The translations under genes were made by a program, and so were the position numbers. A stretch of DNA of 45,886 nt from DATGMP01 sp035293565. Its GTDB lineage: Bacteria > Pseudomonadota > Alphaproteobacteria > BOG-932 > Roseiterribacteraceae. The notes under the pieces were generated by a model. That model saw only the letters and a program-made list of their open reading frames with translations, did no database searches and was not told where the DNA came from. Location: the NCBI GenBank assembly GCA_035293565.1, contig DATGMP010000144.1, positions 1 through 45,886 on the forward strand, in the 5' to 3' direction. Below, piece after piece: positions 17,729-26,224 of this stretch; within the stretch, counting starts at the first letter, position 1; each line of letters begins with the position of its first letter.

Positions 17729-18958
17729 TTAGGCGAGGTCCCAGATCAGCGGAAGTTCTTTCACGGTGAGCGTCGCTCCCGGCAGGTACTCCAACGTCGT
17801 TCCCGGTTTCAACCGCAAATTCGGCAATGCCGGAAGCGTCTCTTCGAGCATGATCTTCAGCTCCAAGCGCGCCAGATGCGCGCCTGGACAGATGTGCGGA
17901 CCCGCTCCGAAGGCCCAGTGCTGGGGCTTGCCCGCAAATCGGCCGAAATCGACTGCGAGCGGATCCGGAAAGGCTCGGCGATCAAGCCCGGAAATGGCCG
18001 TGGACGCCACGATCGAATCTCCGGCCTTCATCGTCACGCCGTGGAATTCGAGGTCGCGCGCAACAACGCGGCCGATATGCGAGATGCCGAAGCGCCGGAG
18101 CATCTCCTCGACCGCCTTCGTGATCGAAGCGGGATTCTCGCGGAGCACGTCGCGATGCCGCGGGTGGGTCGCCAGAAACTGGAACACATGCGTCGTTTGC
18201 GAGGCGACCGTGTCGAGACCGCCAAGAAACAGCATCATCGCCATGGACAGCATTTCGTCTCGGGTCAGCGGCCTGCCATCCACCTCACCGTTGAGCATGG
18301 CCGCCAGCATGTGCCCCCGCGTGGCCGCGGATTCCGGATCCGTCAGCTGCTCGTCCAGCCAGCTCGCGAGAAAAGCTCCGGCATCCTCGAACCCGCTCTG
18401 GATCTCCGCCGCGCTTTCTCCGCGAAATACCTTTTGCACGAAGGGCAAGAATTCGTCACGCCGATCCGCCTCGACACCCATCATGCGCAGAAACATGTCG
18501 ACCGGCACGAGCGTCGCGAATGCGGATACGAACTCGCATTCGCCATTTGCTCGGAATGAGTCCAACAGATTCCCGACAAGCTGTCTGCATTCATCGCCCA
18601 TCGTTCCGAGCGCCCTCGGAGAGAACATGTTCTGGCTCAGAATCTTGCGATATTTGCCGTGTTCCGGTGGTTCCAGATTGTTGGGAATCAGGATGGGAGC
18701 GTTCGGTTGCTTGGGAATCGCGAGTGACTTCACCGAGAAGAGATCGCCCCGGCTGAACACCTCCTCAATATAGGAACCGCGGGTGACGACCCAATATCCA
18801 CCAAGGTCGGGGGACCAGAATATGTCAGGCCCATCATTGAGGGCCTCGATAGCGCCCCAGGGATCGGCCCGCAGCGCGGCGTCATGGCGGAAATCATAGT
18901 GTCGGACCAATGACGCCGGTACATGCGCCGGAATGGCTCGAGAATGCGCTTCCGACAT
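17729..18958 (-). CDS. Cytochrome P450
   Basis: A 409-residue soluble bacterial P450. The I-helix oxygen-activation motif is LFLGGLDTVAS (GGxDT, where AGxDT is more usual), the K-helix ExxR is in VEEMLRRF, and the heme-binding loop FGAGPHICPG gives C357 as the thiolate ligand. It needs a ferredoxin and reductase, neither in the window. Cotranscribed with the aldo/keto reductase upstream (12-bp gap). Relatives hydroxylate terpenes, steroids or fatty acids; the substrate here is unknown. Confidence 0.95.
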   Translation of the reverse strand: MSEAHSRAIPAHVPASLVRHYDFRHDAALRADPWGAIEALNDGPDIFWSPDLGGYWVVTRGSYIEEVFSRGDLFSVKSLAIPKQPNAPILIPNNLEPPEHGKYRKILSQNMFSPRALGTMGDECRQLVGNLLDSFRANGECEFVSAFATLVPVDMFLRMMGVEADRRDEFLPFVQKVFRGESAAEIQSGFEDAGAFLASWLDEQLTDPESAATRGHMLAAMLNGEVDGRPLTRDEMLSMAMMLFLGGLDTVASQTTHVFQFLATHPRHRDVLRENPASITKAVEEMLRRFGISHIGRVVARDLEFHGVTMKAGDSIVASTAISGLDRRAFPDPLAVDFGRFAGKPQHWAFGAGPHICPGAHLARLELKIMLEETLPALPNLRLKPGTTLEYLPGATLTVKELPLIWDLA

Positions 18959-18970
18959 CGCGGCGCCCGC

Positions 18971-19909
<939 letters not shown>

Positions 19910-19923
19910 GTCTTCCTCTCGCT

Positions 19924-21192
19924 TCAGTTCTTGCCACGTTGCGCGCTGATGAACTTGTCGAGCACGCCGTAAAGATAGGCGCAATCCTCCGCTGTCATCG
20001 TCGGATGACAAGGCAGGCACACGCCCTGATGCATGATCTGGTCCGCGGCCGGATAGCCCTCCGGGTCGGCGCGATATTCGACGCCGCGCATCATCGGCTG
20101 CCGCGTGATGTTGCCGGAGAAGATCGTGCGGGTGACCACGCCATGCGCTTCCAGATGGACTTGCAGGTCGCGCCGGCTCCAGCCGAGCTCCCGCCGAAGC
20201 TGGACGGGATAATTGATCCAGGTGGTCGTGATATCGCCACGCTGCTTGGGCGCGATGAAGAGGTCGGCGTGCTCAGCGAAATAGGCATCGTGGCTTGCGA
20301 ACACCCTATTCCTCAGCCGCGCAAACTCGTCGAGCTTATCGAGCTGCACATGCCCGAACGCGGCGCCGGCCTCGTTCGGGATGAAACCGTAGGCGACATC
20401 CTCAAAGACGAACATGCCGTCATAAGGAATGCCGTCGACGTCCTCGAGAAACCGGCCATCGCTCTGCTCTTGCAGAGTACCATGCAGGTACTTCTCGGAC
20501 GACCGCCCCCAGGAGCGAAGCACGAGACCCCGGTCCCAGAGCCTCTCGTCGTTCACGGCGACCATGCCGCCATTGCCGAGGCAGGTAATGATGTGGAAAA
20601 TCGAGAAGCTGGTGACCGAGATGTCGGCGCGCTCGCCGGGCGGCCGGCCTTTCAGCTTGGCGCCCAGCGTATCGCAGCTGTCCTCGAGCAGCAGGAGCCC
20701 GTGCTTGTCCGCAATTGCGCGGAGCCGATCCCAATCGGGAATGCCGCCCAACAGGTTCGGCACGGAGATTGCTTTCGTGTTGGCGCCGATCATCCGCTCG
20801 ATCTTGTCGAGATCGATCTGGTAGGTGTCGGGCACCACATCGACGAAGGCCGGCACGCAGCCGACATGCACGATCGAGGCGACATCGGTCGAGAAGGTGA
20901 GCACCGGGGTGATGACCTCCGAACCCTTCGGCAGGTCCAACAGCCGCATCGCGAGCATCAGCGCGGACGAGCCCGAATTGACCATGACGCCGTATTTGTG
21001 CCCGAGCAGAGCGGCGACCCGTTTTTCGAACGTCTGCACCTGCTCGCCGATGATCATGCCGGTGCGCATGACGGTGTTGACGGCCTCGATCTCCCGCTCG
21101 TCGATCATCGCGCCGCCATAGCGGATGCGCCGCGCGCCGGGCACCAGTCCCTTGACGCCGCGCGCCGCCGTGCCTCTCGATTCTTCCGTCAC
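19924..21192 (-). CDS. DegT/DnrJ/EryC1-fold PLP enzyme of ColD/RfbH dehydratase type
   Basis: A 422-residue member of the sugar aminotransferase fold. The PLP pyridine-binding aspartate is in LLEDSCDTLG (D171). Where aminotransferases have the Schiff-base lysine (SFxxxKxxxxGEGG), this protein has SFSIFHIITCLGNGG with a histidine, H200. ColD and RfbH (E1) carry the same lysine-to-histidine change and use it to remove a C3 hydroxyl from a nucleotide-4-keto-6-deoxysugar. SWGRS after the motif matches the RDWGRD segment of that group. First gene of the operon with the AKR and P450. A function outside sugar chemistry cannot be excluded. Confidence 0.85.
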   Translation of the reverse strand: MTEESRGTAARGVKGLVPGARRIRYGGAMIDEREIEAVNTVMRTGMIIGEQVQTFEKRVAALLGHKYGVMVNSGSSALMLAMRLLDLPKGSEVITPVLTFSTDVASIVHVGCVPAFVDVVPDTYQIDLDKIERMIGANTKAISVPNLLGGIPDWDRLRAIADKHGLLLLEDSCDTLGAKLKGRPPGERADISVTSFSIFHIITCLGNGGMVAVNDERLWDRGLVLRSWGRSSEKYLHGTLQEQSDGRFLEDVDGIPYDGMFVFEDVAYGFIPNEAGAAFGHVQLDKLDEFARLRNRVFASHDAYFAEHADLFIAPKQRGDITTTWINYPVQLRRELGWSRRDLQVHLEAHGVVTRTIFSGNITRQPMMRGVEYRADPEGYPAADQIMHQGVCLPCHPTMTAEDCAYLYGVLDKFISAQRGKN

Positions 21193-21304
21193 GTTCTGCC
21201 CGTCCTATCCTGGAGCTCGGTTTCGTTCTACTGCCTGGCGGGTTCAACCTCCAGGGCCCAAGAAACCACAATGATTTACCGTTGTTCGGTCGCAGTGCAA
21301 CAGC

Positions 21305-21412
21305 CCCGGCGAAATTTGCGAGCGGCCCTCCCAAGTCGAATGCAAAGGCGATGATGCCCATGTGCTCGATCAACGGATAGGCAAATAGCCGTTTGACGTC
21401 GCGTCGGGAGAA
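21305..21412 (-). pseudogene. Remnant of a HyfF-type (hydrogenase-4/NuoN-like) membrane subunit
   Basis: One minus-strand frame reads FSRRDVKRLFAYPLIEHMG then IIAFAFDLGGPLANFAG. This matches the conserved proton-antiporter segment of HyfF/NuoL/N proteins (RRDVKRLFAYSSIEHMG, GLGGPLANFAG). Similarity ends on both sides and no start exists, so this is a 36-codon leftover. The surrounding stretch 21193-21528 holds nothing else that I can identify. Confidence 0.6.
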
Positions 21413-21528
21413 CGACCGACAAGGCGGAAGCCAGATCCTCGCGCGCCGGCGGATCGTCCTCGGCGGTCACCCTGAGCATCACCACTGCGCTGGCGCTCGA
21501 CCGTTGTGCGGATTGCCGGCCTAGTGCA

Positions 21529-21544
21529 TAAGGTATTTGCCTTA
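21529..21544. promoter_or_regulatory. TAAG-N8-CTTA palindrome, copy 1
   Basis: TAAGGTATTTGCCTTA, 16 bp, 6 of 8 positions symmetric. Lies 22 bp before the GTG at 21566 of the exported ORF and TetR unit. Same form as the sites at 22700 and 23722; probable TetR autoregulation site. Confidence 0.6.
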
Positions 21545-21565
21545 GTTTTTAGTTGGGAGGCTATC

Positions 21566-21865
21566 GTGCTTACCCGTTCTTGCGTTGCGGCCGGTTTGTC
21601 GCTTGCCCTGCCGCTTGGATTTGCGTGCCATTGCTGGGCGGCCTCGGCGGTTGAAGGAACCGCGTCTGGGCTCGATCGCGGAACGCTAACGACCCAAGAC
21701 TCGGCTGGCTCTGGACCGGCCGAAAAACGTGAAACCTTTCCCTCCAATCAACGAGACGGGAGCGGCACGGCGAGGGATAGCCGGCAGGCGACGCATTCCG
21801 GGTGCGGGCGGCCGGCTGGGCGCGCCGAGGCCCTTGGGGTGAGATCCAAATCAAATCGAGAGTGA
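21566..21865 (+). CDS. Short exported ORF coupled to a TetR gene
   Basis: A 99-residue frame starting at GTG 21566 with a good GGGAGG before it. The N-terminus (LTRSCVAAGLSLALPLGFAC then HCWAASA) looks like a Sec signal peptide. The remainder is polar, glycine/serine/arginine-rich and matches nothing I know. Its TGA overlaps the GTG start of the TetR gene (GTGA), suggesting translational coupling. It could instead be the truncated 5' end of an outer membrane receptor gene, whose promoter, signal peptide and operator now drive the regulator. Confidence 0.4.
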   Translation: MLTRSCVAAGLSLALPLGFACHCWAASAVEGTASGLDRGTLTTQDSAGSGPAEKRETFPSNQRDGSGTARDSRQATHSGCGRPAGRAEALGVRSKSNRE

Positions 21866-22605
21866 AGGCAGTGGCCGAAACCGGAAGCGCCGAAGCCGGG
21901 GAGAGGAGATCGCGAGCGGCTTCCGAGGTGAAGCACGGTAAACGAGCCGACCGCGCCATGACCAAGATCATGGACGCCGCCGAGCGGCTGTTCGCGCTTC
22001 ATGGCATAGAAGGAGTGCCCTTGCGGCAAATCCTGATCGAGGCGAAGCAGCGGAACAAATACGCAATCACCCTCTATTTCGGCGGCAAGGAGGAACTCGT
22101 CGTCGCCATCATCGGCCGCCGAATCGAAGCGATGAACGTGCATCGAAAGAGGCTCATCGCCGAAGCCAAAATCCGCGGTGATCTCGACAGCGTACGGACG
22201 CTCCTGGAGGTCATCTACCGCCCTCTGGCGGAGGTAAGCGACAGCACGGGACAGTACACTTATGCTCGATTCCTGCAGCAAGTGACGCTTTATCACTCCT
22301 TCAGCAGTCGCTGGCCTTCGATCCCCTTCGAGGGGGAGCACTACGATGCTTATAGACGGCTGCGGAAGCAGGCCGCCGGCCTTTCGGACGACGAATATGA
22401 CGGCCTTCTGGCGGTCATCGCCGGCATGTTCCTGACGGCAATCACGACCCGGGGCCTCCGTATTATGGAAGGGCGCCGGACGGCTCCGTTCGGGGAGTTC
22501 TTCCGGAATTTGCTCAATATGGCGACTGTGGCATTCGCGTCCGCGCTCGAAGGTGGCCGCGCGAAATCCGCGAACCGCGCTGCCGGTCGGCGAAGTACAC
22601 GCTAA
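21862..22605 (+). CDS. TetR-family regulator of the sulfatase island
   Basis: A TetR-type protein of about 247 residues. DNA-binding part: IMDAAERLFALHGIEGVPLR, then QILIEAKQRNKYAITLYFGG and KEELVVAII; the recognition helix (NKYAITLYF) is a rarer variant. The long polar N-terminal arm makes the start uncertain: GTG 21862 is chosen because it overlaps the upstream stop (GTGA), but GTG 21871 is also possible. Palindromes of one type lie before its own transcript, before the dioxygenase at 22820 and before the receptor at 23805, so it is the best candidate for the regulon's repressor. Confidence 0.85.
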   Translation: MKAVAETGSAEAGERRSRAASEVKHGKRADRAMTKIMDAAERLFALHGIEGVPLRQILIEAKQRNKYAITLYFGGKEELVVAIIGRRIEAMNVHRKRLIAEAKIRGDLDSVRTLLEVIYRPLAEVSDSTGQYTYARFLQQVTLYHSFSSRWPSIPFEGEHYDAYRRLRKQAAGLSDDEYDGLLAVIAGMFLTAITTRGLRIMEGRRTAPFGEFFRNLLNMATVAFASALEGGRAKSANRAAGRRSTR

Positions 22606-22675
22606 GCTGCCACAACTTCTCTCCCTAAGTCTTTAGGCGGCCGGCTCAGGCGCCTGCATGCCCAAACGAAGGCTA

Positions 22676-22715
22676 TTGACTTAGTCTGTTCTACAAAGGT
22701 AAGTCAAAGGACTTA
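22676..22715 (+). promoter_or_regulatory. Promoter with TAAG-N8-CTTA palindrome, copy 2
   Basis: TTGACT at 22676-22681 looks like a -35 box. TAAGTCAAAGGACTTA at 22700-22715 (6-bp perfect arms, 4-bp centre) covers the expected -10 region. TTGACTTA (22676) and TAAGTCAA (22700) also form a perfect 8-bp inverted repeat. Drives the TauD-type gene at 22820. Confidence 0.6.
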
Positions 22716-22819
22716 GTTGGAGGGCGTACGAGGGCGCCAGACTTACGACCGAAAGATGGACGTGAGCACGTCTAGGCTGCCAGCAAAAGAATCGCCAGCC
22801 ATAGAGCAGAAGGAGCTAC

Positions 22820-23707
22820 ATGAATCAGGTGAAGGGCTCGGTTGAGCTCGGGGCCGGGTTGGTCGCGGTTCCGCTTCAGCCTGCTATCGGCGCCGAGGTG
22901 CATGGCGTTGATCTGCGGGCGCCATCGGTGGAACAGATCGCAATGCTCCGGATGGCGTTGCTCCGATACAAAGTCATCTTCTTCCGCGACCAGGACATCA
23001 CCCGTGAACAGCACCTTGCATTCGGGCGCGCGTTCGGCGCGCTGGAAGTCCATCCGCTCGCATCCCACCCCGATTTCCCCGAGCTGTTGCCTCTGATATC
23101 CACCGGGAAGGCGAGCGCGCAAGCGGATTTCTGGCACACCGACACGACCTTCCGGGCAGAGCCTTCCGCGGCGTCGATATTGCGAGCCCGCACGGTTCCT
23201 CCGCTTGGCGGTGATACACTCTGGTGCAACATGGTCGCGGTTTATGAAGGGCTCGATGCGGAGACGAGGCGACTGCTCGACCGTTCACAAGCGGTCCACG
23301 AGGCCATCCAGGCTTTCGGCCGTCATCTGACCGATCCGCAAAAGCGGAAGGCACTGACCGACAATTTTCCGCCGCAAATCCACCCCGCCGTCCGGGTGCA
23401 CCCTGAGACCGGCGAGCGCGCGCTTTACGTGAATAGCGGTTTCACGACGCGCATTCTTGGCCTCTCCGAAACCGAGAGCGAGTCCCTGCTCGCGATACTT
23501 TACGACGAGGTGAAGCGGCCGGAATACCAGGTACGCTTTCGTTGGGCGCCGCACTCGATCGCCTTTTGGGACAATCGCGCAACCCAGCACTACGCTGTGC
23601 CGGACTACGAAGGCCAGCGGGAGATGGAACGCGTGACGATCGTCGGCGATCGGCCGGTCGGACCTGCCGCAACAGCCTTGACTTCTAAACAGAGGCGTTT
23701 GACTTAG
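22820..23707 (+). CDS. TauD/AtsK-family 2-oxoglutarate dioxygenase
   Basis: A 295-residue Fe(II)/2-oxoglutarate dioxygenase. Iron ligands are H106 and D108 (WHTDTTF) and H257 (ATQHYAVPDY); R271 in MERVTI binds 2-oxoglutarate. The opening IGAEVHGVDLRAPS is standard. The family includes TauD (taurine) and AtsK (alkyl sulfates), which release sulfite or sulfate by hydroxylating the carbon next to the sulfur group. With two sulfatases downstream, an alkyl sulfate or sulfonate substrate is plausible. GAAGGAG precedes the ATG. Its own operator lies before it and a further one after it. Confidence 0.92.
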   Translation: MNQVKGSVELGAGLVAVPLQPAIGAEVHGVDLRAPSVEQIAMLRMALLRYKVIFFRDQDITREQHLAFGRAFGALEVHPLASHPDFPELLPLISTGKASAQADFWHTDTTFRAEPSAASILRARTVPPLGGDTLWCNMVAVYEGLDAETRRLLDRSQAVHEAIQAFGRHLTDPQKRKALTDNFPPQIHPAVRVHPETGERALYVNSGFTTRILGLSETESESLLAILYDEVKRPEYQVRFRWAPHSIAFWDNRATQHYAVPDYEGQREMERVTIVGDRPVGPAATALTSKQRRLT

Positions 23708-23737
23708 TTTTTTGAAGCCGCTAAGGCATGTTCCTTA
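23699..23737 (+). promoter_or_regulatory. Promoter with TAAG-N8-CTTA palindrome, copy 3
   Basis: TTGACT at 23699-23704 as -35 box, then TAAGGCATGTTCCTTA at 23722-23737 (6 of 8 positions symmetric) exactly where the -10 would lie. The TTGACTTAGT string is identical to that at copy 2, with 23 versus 24 bp to the palindrome. Drives the receptor/sulfatase operon. Confidence 0.6.
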
Positions 23738-23804
23738 ATATGCATGCGCCGATGCATGAGCGCATTGCGCCCCGCGAGGGGCTGCCTGTTTTTAGGGGAA
23801 TCCA

Positions 23805-26207
23805 ATGACCAGCAAGAATTTGCTTTGGACTGTCAGCACCCTGGTCATTTTGATCGGAATCGATGCTGGGGCCCAGCCTGCCGCGCCGAGCGGTACCGAC
23901 ACCGCTGCCGCTCAAGGCGGACTCGAAGAGATCGTGGTGACGGCACGTCGCCGCGAGGAGAAGCTGCAGACCGTGCCGATCGCGATCAGCGCCGTAAGCG
24001 GCGAGACATTGACCGAGCACACGATCAACAGCGCGGTCGATCTCGGTAAGATCGTGCCCGCGCTCAGCACGGCGGAGACCAATCGCGACCTCGAAGGCTA
24101 TTCGATTCGCGGGCTGAGCAACAACAACGCGTCCGCCCAGGGGCAATCGCCGGTCATCACGCCTTATTTCGCCGAGGTGCCCTATCCGGTCGGCGACGGC
24201 GGCGGACCTGGACGCTTTTACGATCTGGAAAACGTACAGGTGCTCAAGGGGCCGCAGGGCACGCTGTTCGGACGCAACGCGACCGGCGGCGCCGTGCTCT
24301 TCCAGCCGATGAAGCCTAAGGACGAATTCGGTGGCTACGTCCAGGCGCAATTCGGCAATTATTCCGACGAGGAGCTGCAGGGCGCGATCAATATTCCGAT
24401 CGTCGGCGACAAGGTCATGGCGAGGTTCGCCGGCACCCAAGCGACGCGCGATGGCTTCACGAAAGACGTGCTGAACGGCAAGGATCTGGACAACCGCGAC
24501 TATTGGGCCGGCCGTTTCTCGCTGACGGTTCGCCCATCTGACGATTTCGAGAATTACTTTGTCGCCGACAGCCTTTACAGCCACACCAACGGCTCATCCG
24601 AAGTGCTGGCCGCTCTCGATCCATCGGCGCGGCTGGGTACGGTTGCGGGTCTGCCGCTGCTCTTCAGCGGCACGGGCCCGACCATCGCCCAATTGACCGC
24701 CAATCCCGCCGCCGCAATCGCGGCCGCGCGCGCCGCCGGCGGATTCTCGTTTTTTCCTTTGAGCGAGGTTAGTCACCTCCTGGCGCAACAAAACGCGCTC
24801 GGTCCGCGCGCGATCGCGGCCGGCAACAACCCGATCGAAAAATATTGGAGCTGGGGTCTGACCGACATCGCCCGTTGGGATCTGTCGGAGAGCGCCACGG
24901 TGCGGAACATCTTCGGTTACCGCGAATATCAGCAGTTCGCGCGCTACGACGATGACGGCACCATCTTGCCACTGATCGGGCAGGTTTCGCCAGGCGGTTG
25001 GAATGTCGACCAAGCCCAATATACGGACGAGCTGCAACTCCAGGGACGCTCGCTCGCCGACAGCTTGACTTGGACAGCCGGCGTTTTCGGCCTGTTCGGC
25101 CACACGGCCGGGAGTAGCGGCAACGTCACTCAACAATTCGGCAGCCTGATCTATAGCCAAGTCCATCCGACGACGCGTAGCGAGGCGATCTATGCCCAGG
25201 CGAGCTACGATCTCGGTCATTCTCTCGACGCGCTGCAGGGCTTCAAGCTCACAGCGGGCTATCGCTTTACCTGGGATTATCGCTCGCTTGACCTCGTACA
25301 GAAAAACGCCGCAGGGGCTTGCAGCGCGCCCGGCGCGGACCGGAATTGCGATGTCTCGGTGTCGCTGCACGGCACGCAGCCTTCATGGGACATCGGCCTG
25401 GATTACCAGGTCACGTCGAACGCGATGATCTATGTCTCCGCCCGTCGCGGCTTTCGCGCCGGCGGGCTGAACTCGCAATCGCTGATCGCAAACCAGATCG
25501 AGTTCAAGCCGGAGACGGTCGAGGATGTGGAGCTCGGCCTCAAGGCCGATTGGGATGTCGCCGGAATGAAGGCGCGAACCAACATCGAGGGCTTTCACAC
25601 CGATTACGCCAGCAAGCAAGCGAGCCAGAGCTATACGGCGATTATCAACGGCTCGACCGTGACGACGAATCTGATCGTCAATGTCGGCGATGTCACCGTC
25701 GAAGGCATCGACGCCGATTTCACGCTGGTGCCGTCCAAAGATCTGGAGCTCACTGCCGGGTGGGCCTATAATCATGCCCGGTACGACAAGTACGTCATAG
25801 TCGCCACCGGTCAGACGGTCCCCGGCCAGACCTATCCGTTCGTGCCGCAGAACAAACTCACGTTCGGCGCTCGCTATCACCTTCCGGTGCCTGACACGCT
25901 GGGTGATGTGTCTCTCGCGGGAACCTGGTCCTACCAATCGCACCAGTATCTCGGCGTGTTCCCGAACGATCCCGCCTATACGACGATCGGCGGAAACTAC
26001 TCGGTCTTCGACCTGTCGCTCGACTGGAACGACATTCTCGGCAGCTCCGTCGACGGCTCGCTGTTCGTCAACAACCTGACCGATGCCGTCTACAGGATCG
26101 GCGGCTACCCGATTTACTCCACGGCCGGCTTCACGGCATTCTTTTATGGCGAGCCGCAGATGTACGGTGTGAGGCTCAAATACCGGTTTGGCGGACCGAG
26201 CGAATAA
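23805..26207 (+). CDS. TonB-dependent outer membrane receptor
   Basis: An 800-residue receptor for energised import of a large or scarce ligand. Signal peptide (residues 1-22), a TonB box EEIVVTA at 41-47, plug domain (TVPIAISAVSGETL, LENVQVLKGPQGTLFGRNA, TGGAVLF), then a 22-strand barrel ending in LKYRFGGPSE. The EIVVTARRREE form is typical of receptors for plant and xenobiotic compounds in sphingomonad-like bacteria, not classical siderophore receptors. First gene of the operon with two sulfatases, a DUF1254 protein and an amidase, so it probably imports their sulfated substrate. Confidence 0.95.
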   Translation: MTSKNLLWTVSTLVILIGIDAGAQPAAPSGTDTAAAQGGLEEIVVTARRREEKLQTVPIAISAVSGETLTEHTINSAVDLGKIVPALSTAETNRDLEGYSIRGLSNNNASAQGQSPVITPYFAEVPYPVGDGGGPGRFYDLENVQVLKGPQGTLFGRNATGGAVLFQPMKPKDEFGGYVQAQFGNYSDEELQGAINIPIVGDKVMARFAGTQATRDGFTKDVLNGKDLDNRDYWAGRFSLTVRPSDDFENYFVADSLYSHTNGSSEVLAALDPSARLGTVAGLPLLFSGTGPTIAQLTANPAAAIAAARAAGGFSFFPLSEVSHLLAQQNALGPRAIAAGNNPIEKYWSWGLTDIARWDLSESATVRNIFGYREYQQFARYDDDGTILPLIGQVSPGGWNVDQAQYTDELQLQGRSLADSLTWTAGVFGLFGHTAGSSGNVTQQFGSLIYSQVHPTTRSEAIYAQASYDLGHSLDALQGFKLTAGYRFTWDYRSLDLVQKNAAGACSAPGADRNCDVSVSLHGTQPSWDIGLDYQVTSNAMIYVSARRGFRAGGLNSQSLIANQIEFKPETVEDVELGLKADWDVAGMKARTNIEGFHTDYASKQASQSYTAIINGSTVTTNLIVNVGDVTVEGIDADFTLVPSKDLELTAGWAYNHARYDKYVIVATGQTVPGQTYPFVPQNKLTFGARYHLPVPDTLGDVSLAGTWSYQSHQYLGVFPNDPAYTTIGGNYSVFDLSLDWNDILGSSVDGSLFVNNLTDAVYRIGGYPIYSTAGFTAFFYGEPQMYGVRLKYRFGGPSE

Positions 26208-26224
26208 GATCCGAGGAGGGGACC

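Noticed and set aside
21370..21747. Minus-strand frame of about 125 codons
   Set aside because: Low-complexity composition, no motif, and it overlaps the signal peptide ORF and the palindrome at 21529.
22624..22637. CCTAA-GTCT-TTAGG after the TetR gene as an intrinsic terminator
   Set aside because: A 5-bp AT-rich stem without a following T-run is too weak for a terminator; it could be another weak half-site pair for the regulator.
23741..23800. Repeated TGCATGCGCCGATGCATG near the receptor start
   Set aside because: ATGCATG strings form short palindromes but are too common in this composition to call an operator, and they lie after the stronger TAAG-N8-CTTA site.
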